Below, in pieces: positions 1 through 6,485 of a DNA stretch of 7,354 nucleotides. Every line of letters begins with the position of its first letter. The first letter of the stretch is position 1. The position numbers and the translations under genes are program-made. The DNA comes from Caldifarciminota bacterium UBA5631 (GTDB taxonomy: Bacteria; Hydrothermota; Hydrothermia; UBA1063), in NCBI GenBank assembly GCA_002421425.1, contig DIJZ01000006.1, forward strand, positions 1-7,354, given 5' to 3'. The notes beneath the pieces are model-generated. The model saw only the letters and a list, made by a program, of their open reading frames with translations, was not told the DNA's origin and ran no database searches.

Positions 1-2
1 AA

Positions 3-2501
3 GCAAGGGATACGGTATACGACGCAACTCTTCTTCCCGAAACGATGTCCCAGGATGGCCTTGAGATCAAACTTCAGGGAACCCTGTTTCATGAAAGTGG
101 GCACAATCTATTTCTGCTTCCGGATCTTTACGATACTTATGGAAGAGGCGCAGGGGTGGGTGCCTTCGGTATAATGACCACGGGCCCTTACCTTGAGGCA
201 GAAGGGATACCTTCAGGATTGATTCCCCCTCTACCTAATGCATGGGAAAGAGTCTTTATGGATTACATACTTAAGTTAATATTTGGAGAGGGCTTTCTGG
301 ATGACAGGGTTATTACTACCGTTAACCCCGGCCCCATTTTTCAAGAGATGAAAATATATCCTCTCTCTATACCCGTCGACTCTTTTGTTGTTCATCGCAG
401 AAACCCTGGAATTTACTATGTAAGCGGGAATTTTCTTGAGGATCCTTATTCCAAAACAAGAATCGTTAAGATTCCGATAAACTCGAAAGAATTCTTTCTT
501 GTACAAAATCTTGAAACCAATCTCGAAATCAACGATTTTGAATCGTGCGGCGATACAATCAGAGTATCGGGAAGGTGGAATAATGGAGTTGTAGTAGACT
601 TTAAGGGTGAAAACGACTTTTTGCTGCCTGGTGATGGATTACTGGTATTTCACATTGATGATGATATTTTGTGGAGTAACTATCCAGGCAACACAGTAAA
701 TGCTGTTCGTCCGATGGGTGTGCGAGTTCTCGAAGCTGACCACGTCCAGGACTTTCAAAGGTTTAACTGGGATTTTTACCCCTACGCTTACTGCTGGTTC
801 GGAAGCCCTTATGATCTGTACTTTGAGGGAAACAATACAGTAATCTCTTCAAATTCACTTCCTCCCTCTGTTGATAATTATGGTAACAAAACAGGGATTA
901 CAATTTTCGACGTTTCTCAAAAGGGATACGAAATGTCTTTTAAAGTAAAGTTAGAGAATTCGCTGTTACTCTTTCCGAAGCGAATTGGATTCACTGTTAT
1001 TGACTCCAATAGTATAAGAATGGTATTTGATGAACCCGTCGAAGGCTTTCTTGAAGGGAAGGACACTCTACTGGTAGCCTTGCAGAATATATTGAGGAAG
1101 TCAGTTGATTTTGCAACGCTGGACACAGCGATAGTGGATTCTTACGCGCTTGTCACGATATTGAACAAAGAAGGTATTATTCTGCAATCAGATACACAGA
1201 GAAATATGAAATTCGTTAATATTCCAGCTATTTTGGACATCGATGGTGATGGATATCCTGACTTCGCTGTAGTTGGTAATAAGAGGAACTTAATTCTGTA
1301 TTCCACAAAAGACAACAATGGGGACGGCGCACCTGATTTACGTTTCTCTACAATTCTCCCTGAAGAAATTGCTTCAGCACCCTCGATTTTCCTTCTTGGA
1401 GGGAACACGTACATCGGTGTTGGAACTGTTGATAACTTTTACAACATTATTGATACGAACGGAAACATTACTTATAGGCTTGCCGTTGGTGCACCTGCAT
1501 ATAACATCCCAGTTTCCAGCGGCTCTCTGTTATTTTACCAATCTACTGATGGCAGAATGTTCATCCTCACAGACCGATTTGAGCCCTACGAATTTGGAAG
1601 TTCAAATTTAACACCTTCTCTGCTCTCGCCTGCAATGGCATACGACACTTTGAGAAATAGTCTTACTGTTATATCTTCAAATGGAGTCGGCGACCTTACA
1701 GTCTATGATCAAAGCGGTAATGTTCTTAAGAGGAGAAGATACAACTCAAAGCCCGTTAATGGTATGGCCATTGGAGACGTTAACGGAGATGGGTATCAAG
1801 ATTATATCTATGTTGCCGACAACGATTTGTTTGCAGTGAATAAAGAGCTATCACTGCTTAGCTGCTTCCCCATAAAAATGGATACTGTGAAGAAATTCCA
1901 ACCTCTTTTAGCGGACATTGATAATGATGGGTGGGAAGAAATTATCATCCCTACGGCAATGGGAATCAATGTTTACGGATACCTTCAAATGGATTCTGTA
2001 AACTATTTTCCGGTATCAAAAGGCCTAAATTCTCATGCATTCATTGAAGACCTTAATGGAGATGGCAAATTAGACCTGTTGTATCTATCCTCTGATGGAT
2101 ATCTCTACGCACAGAACCTTAATACGCCAAGAAGTTCCTGGAGACACTATGGATTCAATAGCAACCACAATCCCTGTTTCTTCGAAATTCTTCCCCAGCC
2201 ACCCGTTGAAGTAAGTGATATCAAAACCTTTTATGTTTACCCAAGCCCTGCATTTGGTTCTTATTGTAATCTTAGATTTCAGGCCCCAGCTTCCGGAACA
2301 GCAAGGGTCTCAATATATAATTATTCAGGTCAAAAGGTGAAAGAGCTGGAATTCGAATTTTATGGAGGAGTTACAGAAGAGAAAAAGATATATACTGGAG
2401 ACCTCGGACCCGATGTGTACACCCTTTACGCAACTTTCAACATTAACGGCAGAAAAATTTCAAAAAAATTGAGGTTTATTGCTGGCAAAAAAATGGAGTG
2501 A
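3..2501 (+). CDS. Secreted M6-family metalloprotease-like protein with propeller and C-terminal sorting-like domain (5' partial)
   Basis: Probable exported zinc peptidase of the M6 (immune inhibitor A-like) family. The frame is open to the left edge, so the ATG at 45 is internal: the 14 codons before it read ARDTVYDATLLPET, typical of the run-up to the M6 zinc site. Signal peptide and propeptide must lie upstream. Numbering from Met45, the zinc motif HESGH is at residues 16-20, followed by LPDLYD at 25-30. Other M6 hallmarks are FGIMTTGPY (41-49), EFFLVQNLE (149-157), LPGDGLLVFHIDDD (194-207) and VRVLEAD (226-232). Residues about 390-715 form a beta-propeller-like region with DxDGDG calcium loops, closing with a degenerate W-x-x-YGF segment (699-704). 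Residues 728-818 resemble a type IX secretion type A sorting domain. The stop lies 3 bases before pfk. The zinc motif is one residue longer than usual, so activity is not assured. The fold assignment is firm; substrate is unknown. Confidence 0.85.
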   Translation, partial: ARDTVYDATLLPETMSQDGLEIKLQGTLFHESGHNLFLLPDLYDTYGRGAGVGAFGIMTTGPYLEAEGIPSGLIPPLPNAWERVFMDYILKLIFGEGFLDDRVITTVNPGPIFQEMKIYPLSIPVDSFVVHRRNPGIYYVSGNFLEDPYSKTRIVKIPINSKEFFLVQNLETNLEINDFESCGDTIRVSGRWNNGVVVDFKGENDFLLPGDGLLVFHIDDDILWSNYPGNTVNAVRPMGVRVLEADHVQDFQRFNWDFYPYAYCWFGSPYDLYFEGNNTVISSNSLPPSVDNYGNKTGITIFDVSQKGYEMSFKVKLENSLLLFPKRIGFTVIDSNSIRMVFDEPVEGFLEGKDTLLVALQNILRKSVDFATLDTAIVDSYALVTILNKEGIILQSDTQRNMKFVNIPAILDIDGDGYPDFAVVGNKRNLILYSTKDNNGDGAPDLRFSTILPEEIASAPSIFLLGGNTYIGVGTVDNFYNIIDTNGNITYRLAVGAPAYNIPVSSGSLLFYQSTDGRMFILTDRFEPYEFGSSNLTPSLLSPAMAYDTLRNSLTVISSNGVGDLTVYDQSGNVLKRRRYNSKPVNGMAIGDVNGDGYQDYIYVADNDLFAVNKELSLLSCFPIKMDTVKKFQPLLADIDNDGWEEIIIPTAMGINVYGYLQMDSVNYFPVSKGLNSHAFIEDLNGDGKLDLLYLSSDGYLYAQNLNTPRSSWRHYGFNSNHNPCFFEILPQPPVEVSDIKTFYVYPSPAFGSYCNLRFQAPASGTARVSIYNYSGQKVKELEFEFYGGVTEEKKIYTGDLGPDVYTLYATFNINGRKISKKLRFIAGKKME
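90..134 (+). other. M6-type zinc-binding motif, non-canonical spacing
   Basis: These bases encode HESGHNLFLLPDLYD. The HExxH core supplies two zinc histidines and the catalytic glutamate. In typical M6 members the core runs HExxHxxGxPD, with the third ligand Asp ten residues after the first His. Here the usual Gly is Phe and one additional residue precedes PDLYD, putting Asp eleven residues after the first His. The codons read cleanly, so a simple frameshift does not explain it. Confidence 0.75.
1236..2075 (+). repeat. FG-GAP/VCBS-like calcium-loop repeats in the M6-like protein
   Basis: Five Asp-rich loops of the DxDGDGxxD type are encoded here: DIDGDGYPD (nt 1236-1262), DNNGDGAPD (1311-1337), DVNGDGYQD (1776-1802), DIDNDGWEE (1914-1940) and DLNGDGKLD (2049-2075). 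The last three are spaced 46 and 45 residues apart, which fits one loop per propeller blade. The repeats are protein-level and diverged, not DNA-level tandem copies. In related exported proteins such loops bind calcium and stabilise a beta-propeller. The stretch between the second and third loops probably holds blades that have lost the Asp signature. Confidence 0.75.
2226..2498 (+). other. C-terminal type IX-like (type A) sorting domain
   Basis: This region encodes the last 91 residues of the M6-like protein. It starts with FYVYPSPA, close to the YPNPa opening of type A sorting domains, continues with an immunoglobulin-like strand pattern including VSIYNYSGQKVKEL, then DVYTLYATF in place of the usual GxYxl core, and ends in a lysine-rich tail (KISKKLRFIAGKK). 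In Bacteroidota such domains direct transport by the type IX secretion system. FlgD-like or related Ig-like tails of similar sequence also occur in candidate phyla, so the secretion route is an inference. Confidence 0.6.
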
Positions 2502-2507
2502 AAGATG
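2495..2507 (+). promoter_or_regulatory. Ribosome binding site and stop/start junction for pfk
   Basis: GGAG at 2495-2498 lies six bases before the ATG at 2505 and sits in the last codons of the upstream gene, whose TGA stop is at 2499-2501. The junction TGA-AAG-ATG keeps both genes in one frame and favours termination-reinitiation coupling. Confidence 0.75.
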
Positions 2508-3479
2508 GAATCCAGAAAAATTGGCTTAGTAACTGCAGGTGGAGATGCTCCAGGCATGAATGCATGCCTTCGGTTCCTTATCAAGGGACTGATTGATGAA
2601 GATTATGAAGTCTTTGGTATTTTTCGTGGTTTTAAGGGAATCATTGATAAAAACTATTTGAAACTTACCAAAAGAGACGCCGGAGGCATCATTCAGAGGG
2701 GCGGTACAATCCTCGGAACCTCCAGATATCCTCAGTTTACCAACAAAGAAGTTCAAAAACAGGCGGTAAGGAACCTTGAAGAAATGGGAATTGATGCACT
2801 GGTGGTAATAGGAGGAGACGGTTCCATGCACGGCACTGATGCCATGAGGCAGATGGGAATAAAAGTTATAGGTATTCCAGCCTCTATTGACAACGACGTC
2901 TATGGAACCGACGAAACTCTGGGTGCTGATACTGCTCTGAACACCATTGTCAGATCTGTAGATATCATTAAGGATACGGCATCTTCTCTTGATAGAGCTT
3001 TCATTATAGAAGTAATGGGACATACTTCCGGATTTCTTGCCCTGAATTCTTCGGTTACTACCGGAGCAGAAGCTTGTTTTATCCCGGAATTTGAGACGGA
3101 TATTGATGAGGTCGTACGGAGATTGAACCAGAGATTCATTGATGGTAGATCTAACTCGATAGTGATTGTAGCTGAGGGCTACAGTTCAGGGTATAAAGTG
3201 AAAGAGATTCTCGAAAAGAAAGGTGTCAGATATGAGCTGCGTGTTACTGTCCTCGGTCATCTTCAAAGGGGAGGCTCACCGACCTTCAAGGACAGAAAAC
3301 TGGCACTGGAGTTTGCCAGAAAGGCTATAAGTCTTATAAAAAGTGAAAGATTTGGAGTAATGACAGCGATCAAGGAAGGAAAGATTTGCGAGGTACCTCT
3401 GAGCGAAGTTGTATCTAAGAAGAAAACCCTCGATGAATCGCTAATCAAGATGATTGATACAATTAAGTGGGAGGATTGA
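2505..3479 (+). CDS. pfkA: ATP-type 6-phosphofructokinase
   Basis: Phosphorylates fructose 6-phosphate to fructose 1,6-bisphosphate, the committed step of glycolysis, in the cytoplasm. The 324 residues match the usual bacterial PfkA length. Visible motifs are GGDAPGMNA (12-20), GTSRYPQF (71-78, with the Arg matching E. coli Arg72), GGDGS (103-107), SIDND (127-131, catalytic Asp129), EVMGH (169-173), AEG (223-225), and LRVTVLGHLQRGGSP (245-259), giving Arg246, His252 and Arg255 for sugar-phosphate binding. Gly106 at the position of E. coli Gly104 indicates ATP use; PPi enzymes have Asp there. Oddities: Ala126 where ATP enzymes have Gly124 and PPi enzymes Lys, His173 for Arg171, and Phe43 for Tyr41. 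Effector-site positions keep charge, but with Lys for Arg at 27, 56 and 156. The start is fixed by a good ribosome binding site. The next gene catalyses the following step. Confidence 0.95.
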   Translation: MESRKIGLVTAGGDAPGMNACLRFLIKGLIDEDYEVFGIFRGFKGIIDKNYLKLTKRDAGGIIQRGGTILGTSRYPQFTNKEVQKQAVRNLEEMGIDALVVIGGDGSMHGTDAMRQMGIKVIGIPASIDNDVYGTDETLGADTALNTIVRSVDIIKDTASSLDRAFIIEVMGHTSGFLALNSSVTTGAEACFIPEFETDIDEVVRRLNQRFIDGRSNSIVIVAEGYSSGYKVKEILEKKGVRYELRVTVLGHLQRGGSPTFKDRKLALEFARKAISLIKSERFGVMTAIKEGKICEVPLSEVVSKKKTLDESLIKMIDTIKWED

Positions 3480-3485
3480 AAGATG
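3469..3485 (+). promoter_or_regulatory. Strong ribosome binding site and stop/start junction for fba
   Basis: GGGAGG at 3469-3474 is eight bases before the ATG at 3483, overlapping the end of pfk, whose TGA is at 3477-3479. The nine bases TGAAAGATG are identical to those at the boundary before pfk. This supports the chosen start and tight translational coupling of the two glycolytic genes. Confidence 0.8.
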
Positions 3486-4400
3486 CCCCTGGTGCCTATG
3501 AAGGAACTCCTCGTAGATGCTGACAAGAATGGTTACGCTGTAGGAGCCTTTAATATAAACAACCTTGAATTCTTCCAGGCCGTAATGTCCGCTGCGGAAG
3601 AAGAAAATGCACCCGTAATTATTGCGGTTTCTGAAGGTGCAATGAGTTACGCAGGGGTTGATTTTCTGGAAGCTATAGTCAAAGTTGGAATAAGGAAGTA
3701 TAGTATTCCCTTCGCGCTCCATCTGGATCACGGGAAGAAATTTGAAAGAGTCCTTGAGGCTCTCCGTTCCGGATTTTCTTCAATAATGATCGACGCTTCT
3801 GACAAGCCTTTCCAAGAGAATGTCGCAATTACGAAAAAAATAATAGAGATTTGCAGACCACTCGGTATAACTGTGGAAGCTGAACTTGGTAGGCTTTTGG
3901 GGAAAGAAGAAGATGTGGAGAGTTTAGAAGCGATATACACAGACCCAGAAGATGCAGTAAGATTTGTTCAGGAAACCAATTGTGATGCACTGGCCATTGC
4001 CTGCGGAACTTCCCATGGTGCATACAAATTCAAAGGTGAGCCAAAACTTGATATTGAAAGAATAAGAAAGATAAAACAACTCACTGGGGTTCCTCTTGTT
4101 CTTCACGGAGCTTCGGGTGTCTCGGCTTCCATGGTAGAGGAGGCAAATTCCCTTGGATTCGCTCTAAAAGGCGCCAAGGGTGTTCCAGACTCTGAAATCA
4201 AGGATGCAATTAAAGCTGGAATTAGAAAAATTAATATCGATACCGACCTCAGGATTAGTTTTTTAATCGGATTTCAAAGGGTTTTTCTTCAAAATCCTTC
4301 GGAAATAGATCCAAGGACGCATTTGAAGGAGGCCAGGCTGCGAGTGAAGGAAAAAGTCAGAGAGAAGATCCGGCTATTTGGCTCTTCAGGAAGGTATTAA
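3483..4400 (+). CDS. fba: Class II fructose-1,6-bisphosphate aldolase
   Basis: Zinc-dependent cleavage of fructose 1,6-bisphosphate to dihydroxyacetone phosphate and glyceraldehyde 3-phosphate (and the reverse in gluconeogenesis), in the cytoplasm. The 305-residue barrel starts with an MPLV-type N-terminus and GYAVGAFNINNLEF (17-30). HLDHG (80-84) gives catalytic Asp82 and zinc ligand His83; EAELG (132-136), GTSHGAYK (175-182, His178) and VLHGASGV (206-213, His208) complete the metal site. A roughly 20-residue segment with GAKGVP (230-235), then NIDTDLR (251-257) and the ending FGSSGR (299-304), place it with the longer Thermus-type class IIB enzymes rather than the shorter Bacillus FbaA. HLDHG is followed by KKFE instead of the common SSFE or SSYE. 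Tagatose-bisphosphate aldolase is a related alternative, but the Thermus-like features and the pfk neighbour favour fructose bisphosphate. Confidence 0.95.
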   Translation: MPLVPMKELLVDADKNGYAVGAFNINNLEFFQAVMSAAEEENAPVIIAVSEGAMSYAGVDFLEAIVKVGIRKYSIPFALHLDHGKKFERVLEALRSGFSSIMIDASDKPFQENVAITKKIIEICRPLGITVEAELGRLLGKEEDVESLEAIYTDPEDAVRFVQETNCDALAIACGTSHGAYKFKGEPKLDIERIRKIKQLTGVPLVLHGASGVSASMVEEANSLGFALKGAKGVPDSEIKDAIKAGIRKINIDTDLRISFLIGFQRVFLQNPSEIDPRTHLKEARLRVKEKVREKIRLFGSSGRY

Positions 4401-4409
4401 TCGCATATG
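4388..4409 (+). promoter_or_regulatory. Ribosome binding site for the helicase gene
   Basis: AGGAAGG at 4388-4394 lies at the end of fba, twelve bases before the ATG at 4407, a rather long spacing. The fba stop TAA (4398-4400) is in frame with the helicase, so no upstream start within this frame is possible, and ATG 4407 begins the expected helicase N-terminus with its Q-motif. Confidence 0.6.
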
Positions 4410-6485
4410 GATTTGCTCCAGGAGTTAAACGATAGACAGCGGCAGGCTGTTACTATCGACGGGGGCCCGGTTCTTGTCATTGCAGGAGCCGGATCGGGAA
4501 AGACACGTGTCTTGACACATAGAGTAGCGTATTTAATCGGAGAAAAGGGCGTCCCCCCGCACAGAATCTTTGTTGCTACGTTTACCAATAAGGCTGCCGA
4601 TGAGATGAAAGAGAGAATAAGAAAATTGATTGGGGCGGATATCAGGGATTTATGGATTGGAACTTTTCACTCCCTGTGTGCTCGAATTCTTCGTCATGAG
4701 ATAGAAAAACTCGGGACTTACACAAGGTATTTCACAATTATGGACAGAGAGGACCAGAAGAAGATTCTGAAGGATATCCTTGGGCAGGAAGGTTCAAGAG
4801 TGCAACACCTGGAACGCCTCGTGGAGATGATTTCTCTTGCAAAGACATCCCGACTACAGAGGAGCGACTACTATCTCTCTGAGCTTTTGAAGAAGTATAA
4901 TAAGAAAATGCAAGAGTACAATGCCCTTGACTTTGATGATCTTTTGCTTCTACCCCTTGAGATTTTTCACAGATTTCCGGAAGTTCTTGAGTACTATTCT
5001 TCAAGGTTTGAGCACGTGCTTGTGGATGAATATCAGGACACAAACCACGAACAGTATTTGCTTGTGAAGGCGTTATCAAGGATCCATAGAAACGTTTTCG
5101 TTGTTGGAGACGAAGATCAGTCTATATACTCTTTTCGGGGTGCCGACATCCAAAATATTTTGAATTTTGAAAAGGATTTCCCCGATTGCAAAATCATTAA
5201 GCTAGAACAAAATTACAGAAGTTCCCAGAAGATACTCAACGCTGCATCAAGAGTAATCAGCCATAACAGGCTGCGACTTGGTAAAACTCTCTGGACGATG
5301 AATCCGGCGGGGAAAAACCTGGAAATCATTGAGACTGAAGATGAGGAAGATGAAGCGCAGAGGGTTCTGGAAATCATCAAGTCTTCGGGCAGGCCCCTTG
5401 GTGACTTTTTGATATTATATCGTATCAACGCGCTGTCGAGAGCCTTTGAATCTGTCTTTCAGAAAAATCGAATCAACTATAAGATCGTTGGGGGCGTGAA
5501 GTTCTACGAAAGGAAAGAAATAAAGGACATATTGTCTTACTTCAGAGTTCTCGTGAACCCAAAGGATGATGTTTCTCTTGAAAGGATTATCAATGTGCCT
5601 CCAAGGGGAATTGGTGACGAAACCCTCAAAGTGATAAAGAAGAAGGCAGATGAAGAAAAGTTGCATCTTATTGAAGTAATCCGAAATCACCGGAGTATCC
5701 AGCTTTCTGAGCGTGCCCATCGTTCACTGGACAATTTTGCAGGAATTCTGGATATGCTCGAGCGGAAAATTGATGAATTGAACGCGTATGAAATGGCTCA
5801 ATTTCTAATTGATGAAATCAAGTATTACGATTACTTAGCAGGGTCTTTTGACTCAGAAAAATCGTTGGATAAGATAGAAAATGTAAAAGAACTCGTTGGA
5901 GAAATTAAAAAAATCGTGTCCGAAGGAACAGGCTCAATTGTGGATTACGTTCAGCAGGTGTCTCTTAGGACAGATATTGATGAGTACCAGGCTTCTCCGG
6001 AATTTGTATCTTTGATGACGGTTCATAATGCGAAAGGCCTTGAATTCCCTGTGGTAATTATTACTGGAATGGAGGAGTCCGTATTCCCCCACTTCCGATC
6101 CCGGGATAGTGTTTCAGAATTGGAAGAAGAGAGAAGACTCTTCCATGTTGCAATAACAAGGGCAATTGAAGAGGTGTATATCACTTACGCCCAGAAGAGA
6201 TATTTAAGGAAAGGCTATCTCTTGCCATCACGCTTCATCTATGAAATTCCTCAGGAGATTATAAGCTATCTTGATCACCGAGGAGGTGAAATATATAGCG
6301 AATCAAAAGGCAAGACTGAATTTACGAGACGCGGAGAGTTTGAGCCTGGGGATCTTGTATTCCATCAGGTCTTCGGCATGGGAAAGGTAATTGATGTTTA
6401 CGAGGGGAAAATCAAAATAAACTTTTTTAAAGCTGGTCTCAAAACTCTGGTGGTGGAATATGCCAAGCTTGAGAGAGTGGAATAA
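4407..6485 (+). CDS. pcrA: UvrD/PcrA-type superfamily 1 DNA helicase
   Basis: ATP-driven 3'-5' single-strand translocase and helicase of the UvrD/Rep/PcrA group, acting in repair, replication restart and removal of stalled complexes. The 692 residues compare with about 670-725 in the family. All motifs are intact: Q-motif LNDRQRQAV (7-15), Walker A AGAGSGKT (26-33), motif Ia ATFTNKAADEMKERI (57-71), GTFHSLCARILR (85-96), Walker B VLVDEYQDTN (204-213), motif III VVGDEDQSIYSFRGAD (232-247), motif IV QNYRSS (268-273), motif V MTVHNAKGLEF (537-547) and motif VI RRLFHVAITRA (576-586). Residues about 646-692 (PGDLVFHQVFGMGKV onward) form the Tudor-like C-terminal domain that binds RNA polymerase in PcrA and UvrD; Rep lacks it, which favours PcrA/UvrD naming. 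The last 26 bases overlap yitT. Nothing ties it functionally to the glycolytic genes. Confidence 0.95.
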   Translation: MDLLQELNDRQRQAVTIDGGPVLVIAGAGSGKTRVLTHRVAYLIGEKGVPPHRIFVATFTNKAADEMKERIRKLIGADIRDLWIGTFHSLCARILRHEIEKLGTYTRYFTIMDREDQKKILKDILGQEGSRVQHLERLVEMISLAKTSRLQRSDYYLSELLKKYNKKMQEYNALDFDDLLLLPLEIFHRFPEVLEYYSSRFEHVLVDEYQDTNHEQYLLVKALSRIHRNVFVVGDEDQSIYSFRGADIQNILNFEKDFPDCKIIKLEQNYRSSQKILNAASRVISHNRLRLGKTLWTMNPAGKNLEIIETEDEEDEAQRVLEIIKSSGRPLGDFLILYRINALSRAFESVFQKNRINYKIVGGVKFYERKEIKDILSYFRVLVNPKDDVSLERIINVPPRGIGDETLKVIKKKADEEKLHLIEVIRNHRSIQLSERAHRSLDNFAGILDMLERKIDELNAYEMAQFLIDEIKYYDYLAGSFDSEKSLDKIENVKELVGEIKKIVSEGTGSIVDYVQQVSLRTDIDEYQASPEFVSLMTVHNAKGLEFPVVIITGMEESVFPHFRSRDSVSELEEERRLFHVAITRAIEEVYITYAQKRYLRKGYLLPSRFIYEIPQEIISYLDHRGGEIYSESKGKTEFTRRGEFEPGDLVFHQVFGMGKVIDVYEGKIKINFFKAGLKTLVVEYAKLERVE
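6449..6462 (+). promoter_or_regulatory. Weak ribosome binding site for the YitT-family gene, inside the helicase gene
   Basis: GGTGG at 6449-6453 is six bases before the ATG at 6460 and lies within the Tudor-domain codons of the helicase. It is a poor match to the consensus, so expression may rely on ribosomes already translating the helicase. A TTG at 6469 is an alternative start but has no better upstream site. Confidence 0.4.

Noticed and set aside
45..47. ATG at 45 as the true start of the first gene
   Set aside because: The frame is open to the left edge and the preceding 14 codons match the conserved sequence before the M6 zinc site, so the gene begins outside the window.
1318..1611. 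A 97-codon plus-strand frame inside the M6-like gene
   Set aside because: The main frame carries clear propeller sequence through this stretch; the alternative product shows no recognisable domain or motif.
2526..3023. A 165-codon open frame on the minus strand opposite pfk
   Set aside because: It lies wholly inside a well-conserved kinase gene, has no ribosome binding site or recognisable domain, and its composition is that of an antisense shadow.
2499..3479. Possible recoding of TGA as a sense codon, which would fuse the M6-like protein, Pfk and Fba
   Set aside because: TGA does not occur inside any of the genes, each TGA sits exactly at a family-typical C-terminus, and a ribosome binding site and ATG follow immediately.
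4500..4513. Perfect 14-base palindrome centred on CACGTG, considered as an operator
   Set aside because: It overlaps Walker A codons of the helicase about 95 bases after its start. One such palindrome is expected about every 16 kb by chance, so it is unremarkable in a 7.4 kb window.
4512..4537. TTGACA followed by TATTTAAT, considered as a promoter
   Set aside because: The spacing is only about 12-14 bases, too short for a sigma-70 promoter, and it lies inside the helicase coding region.
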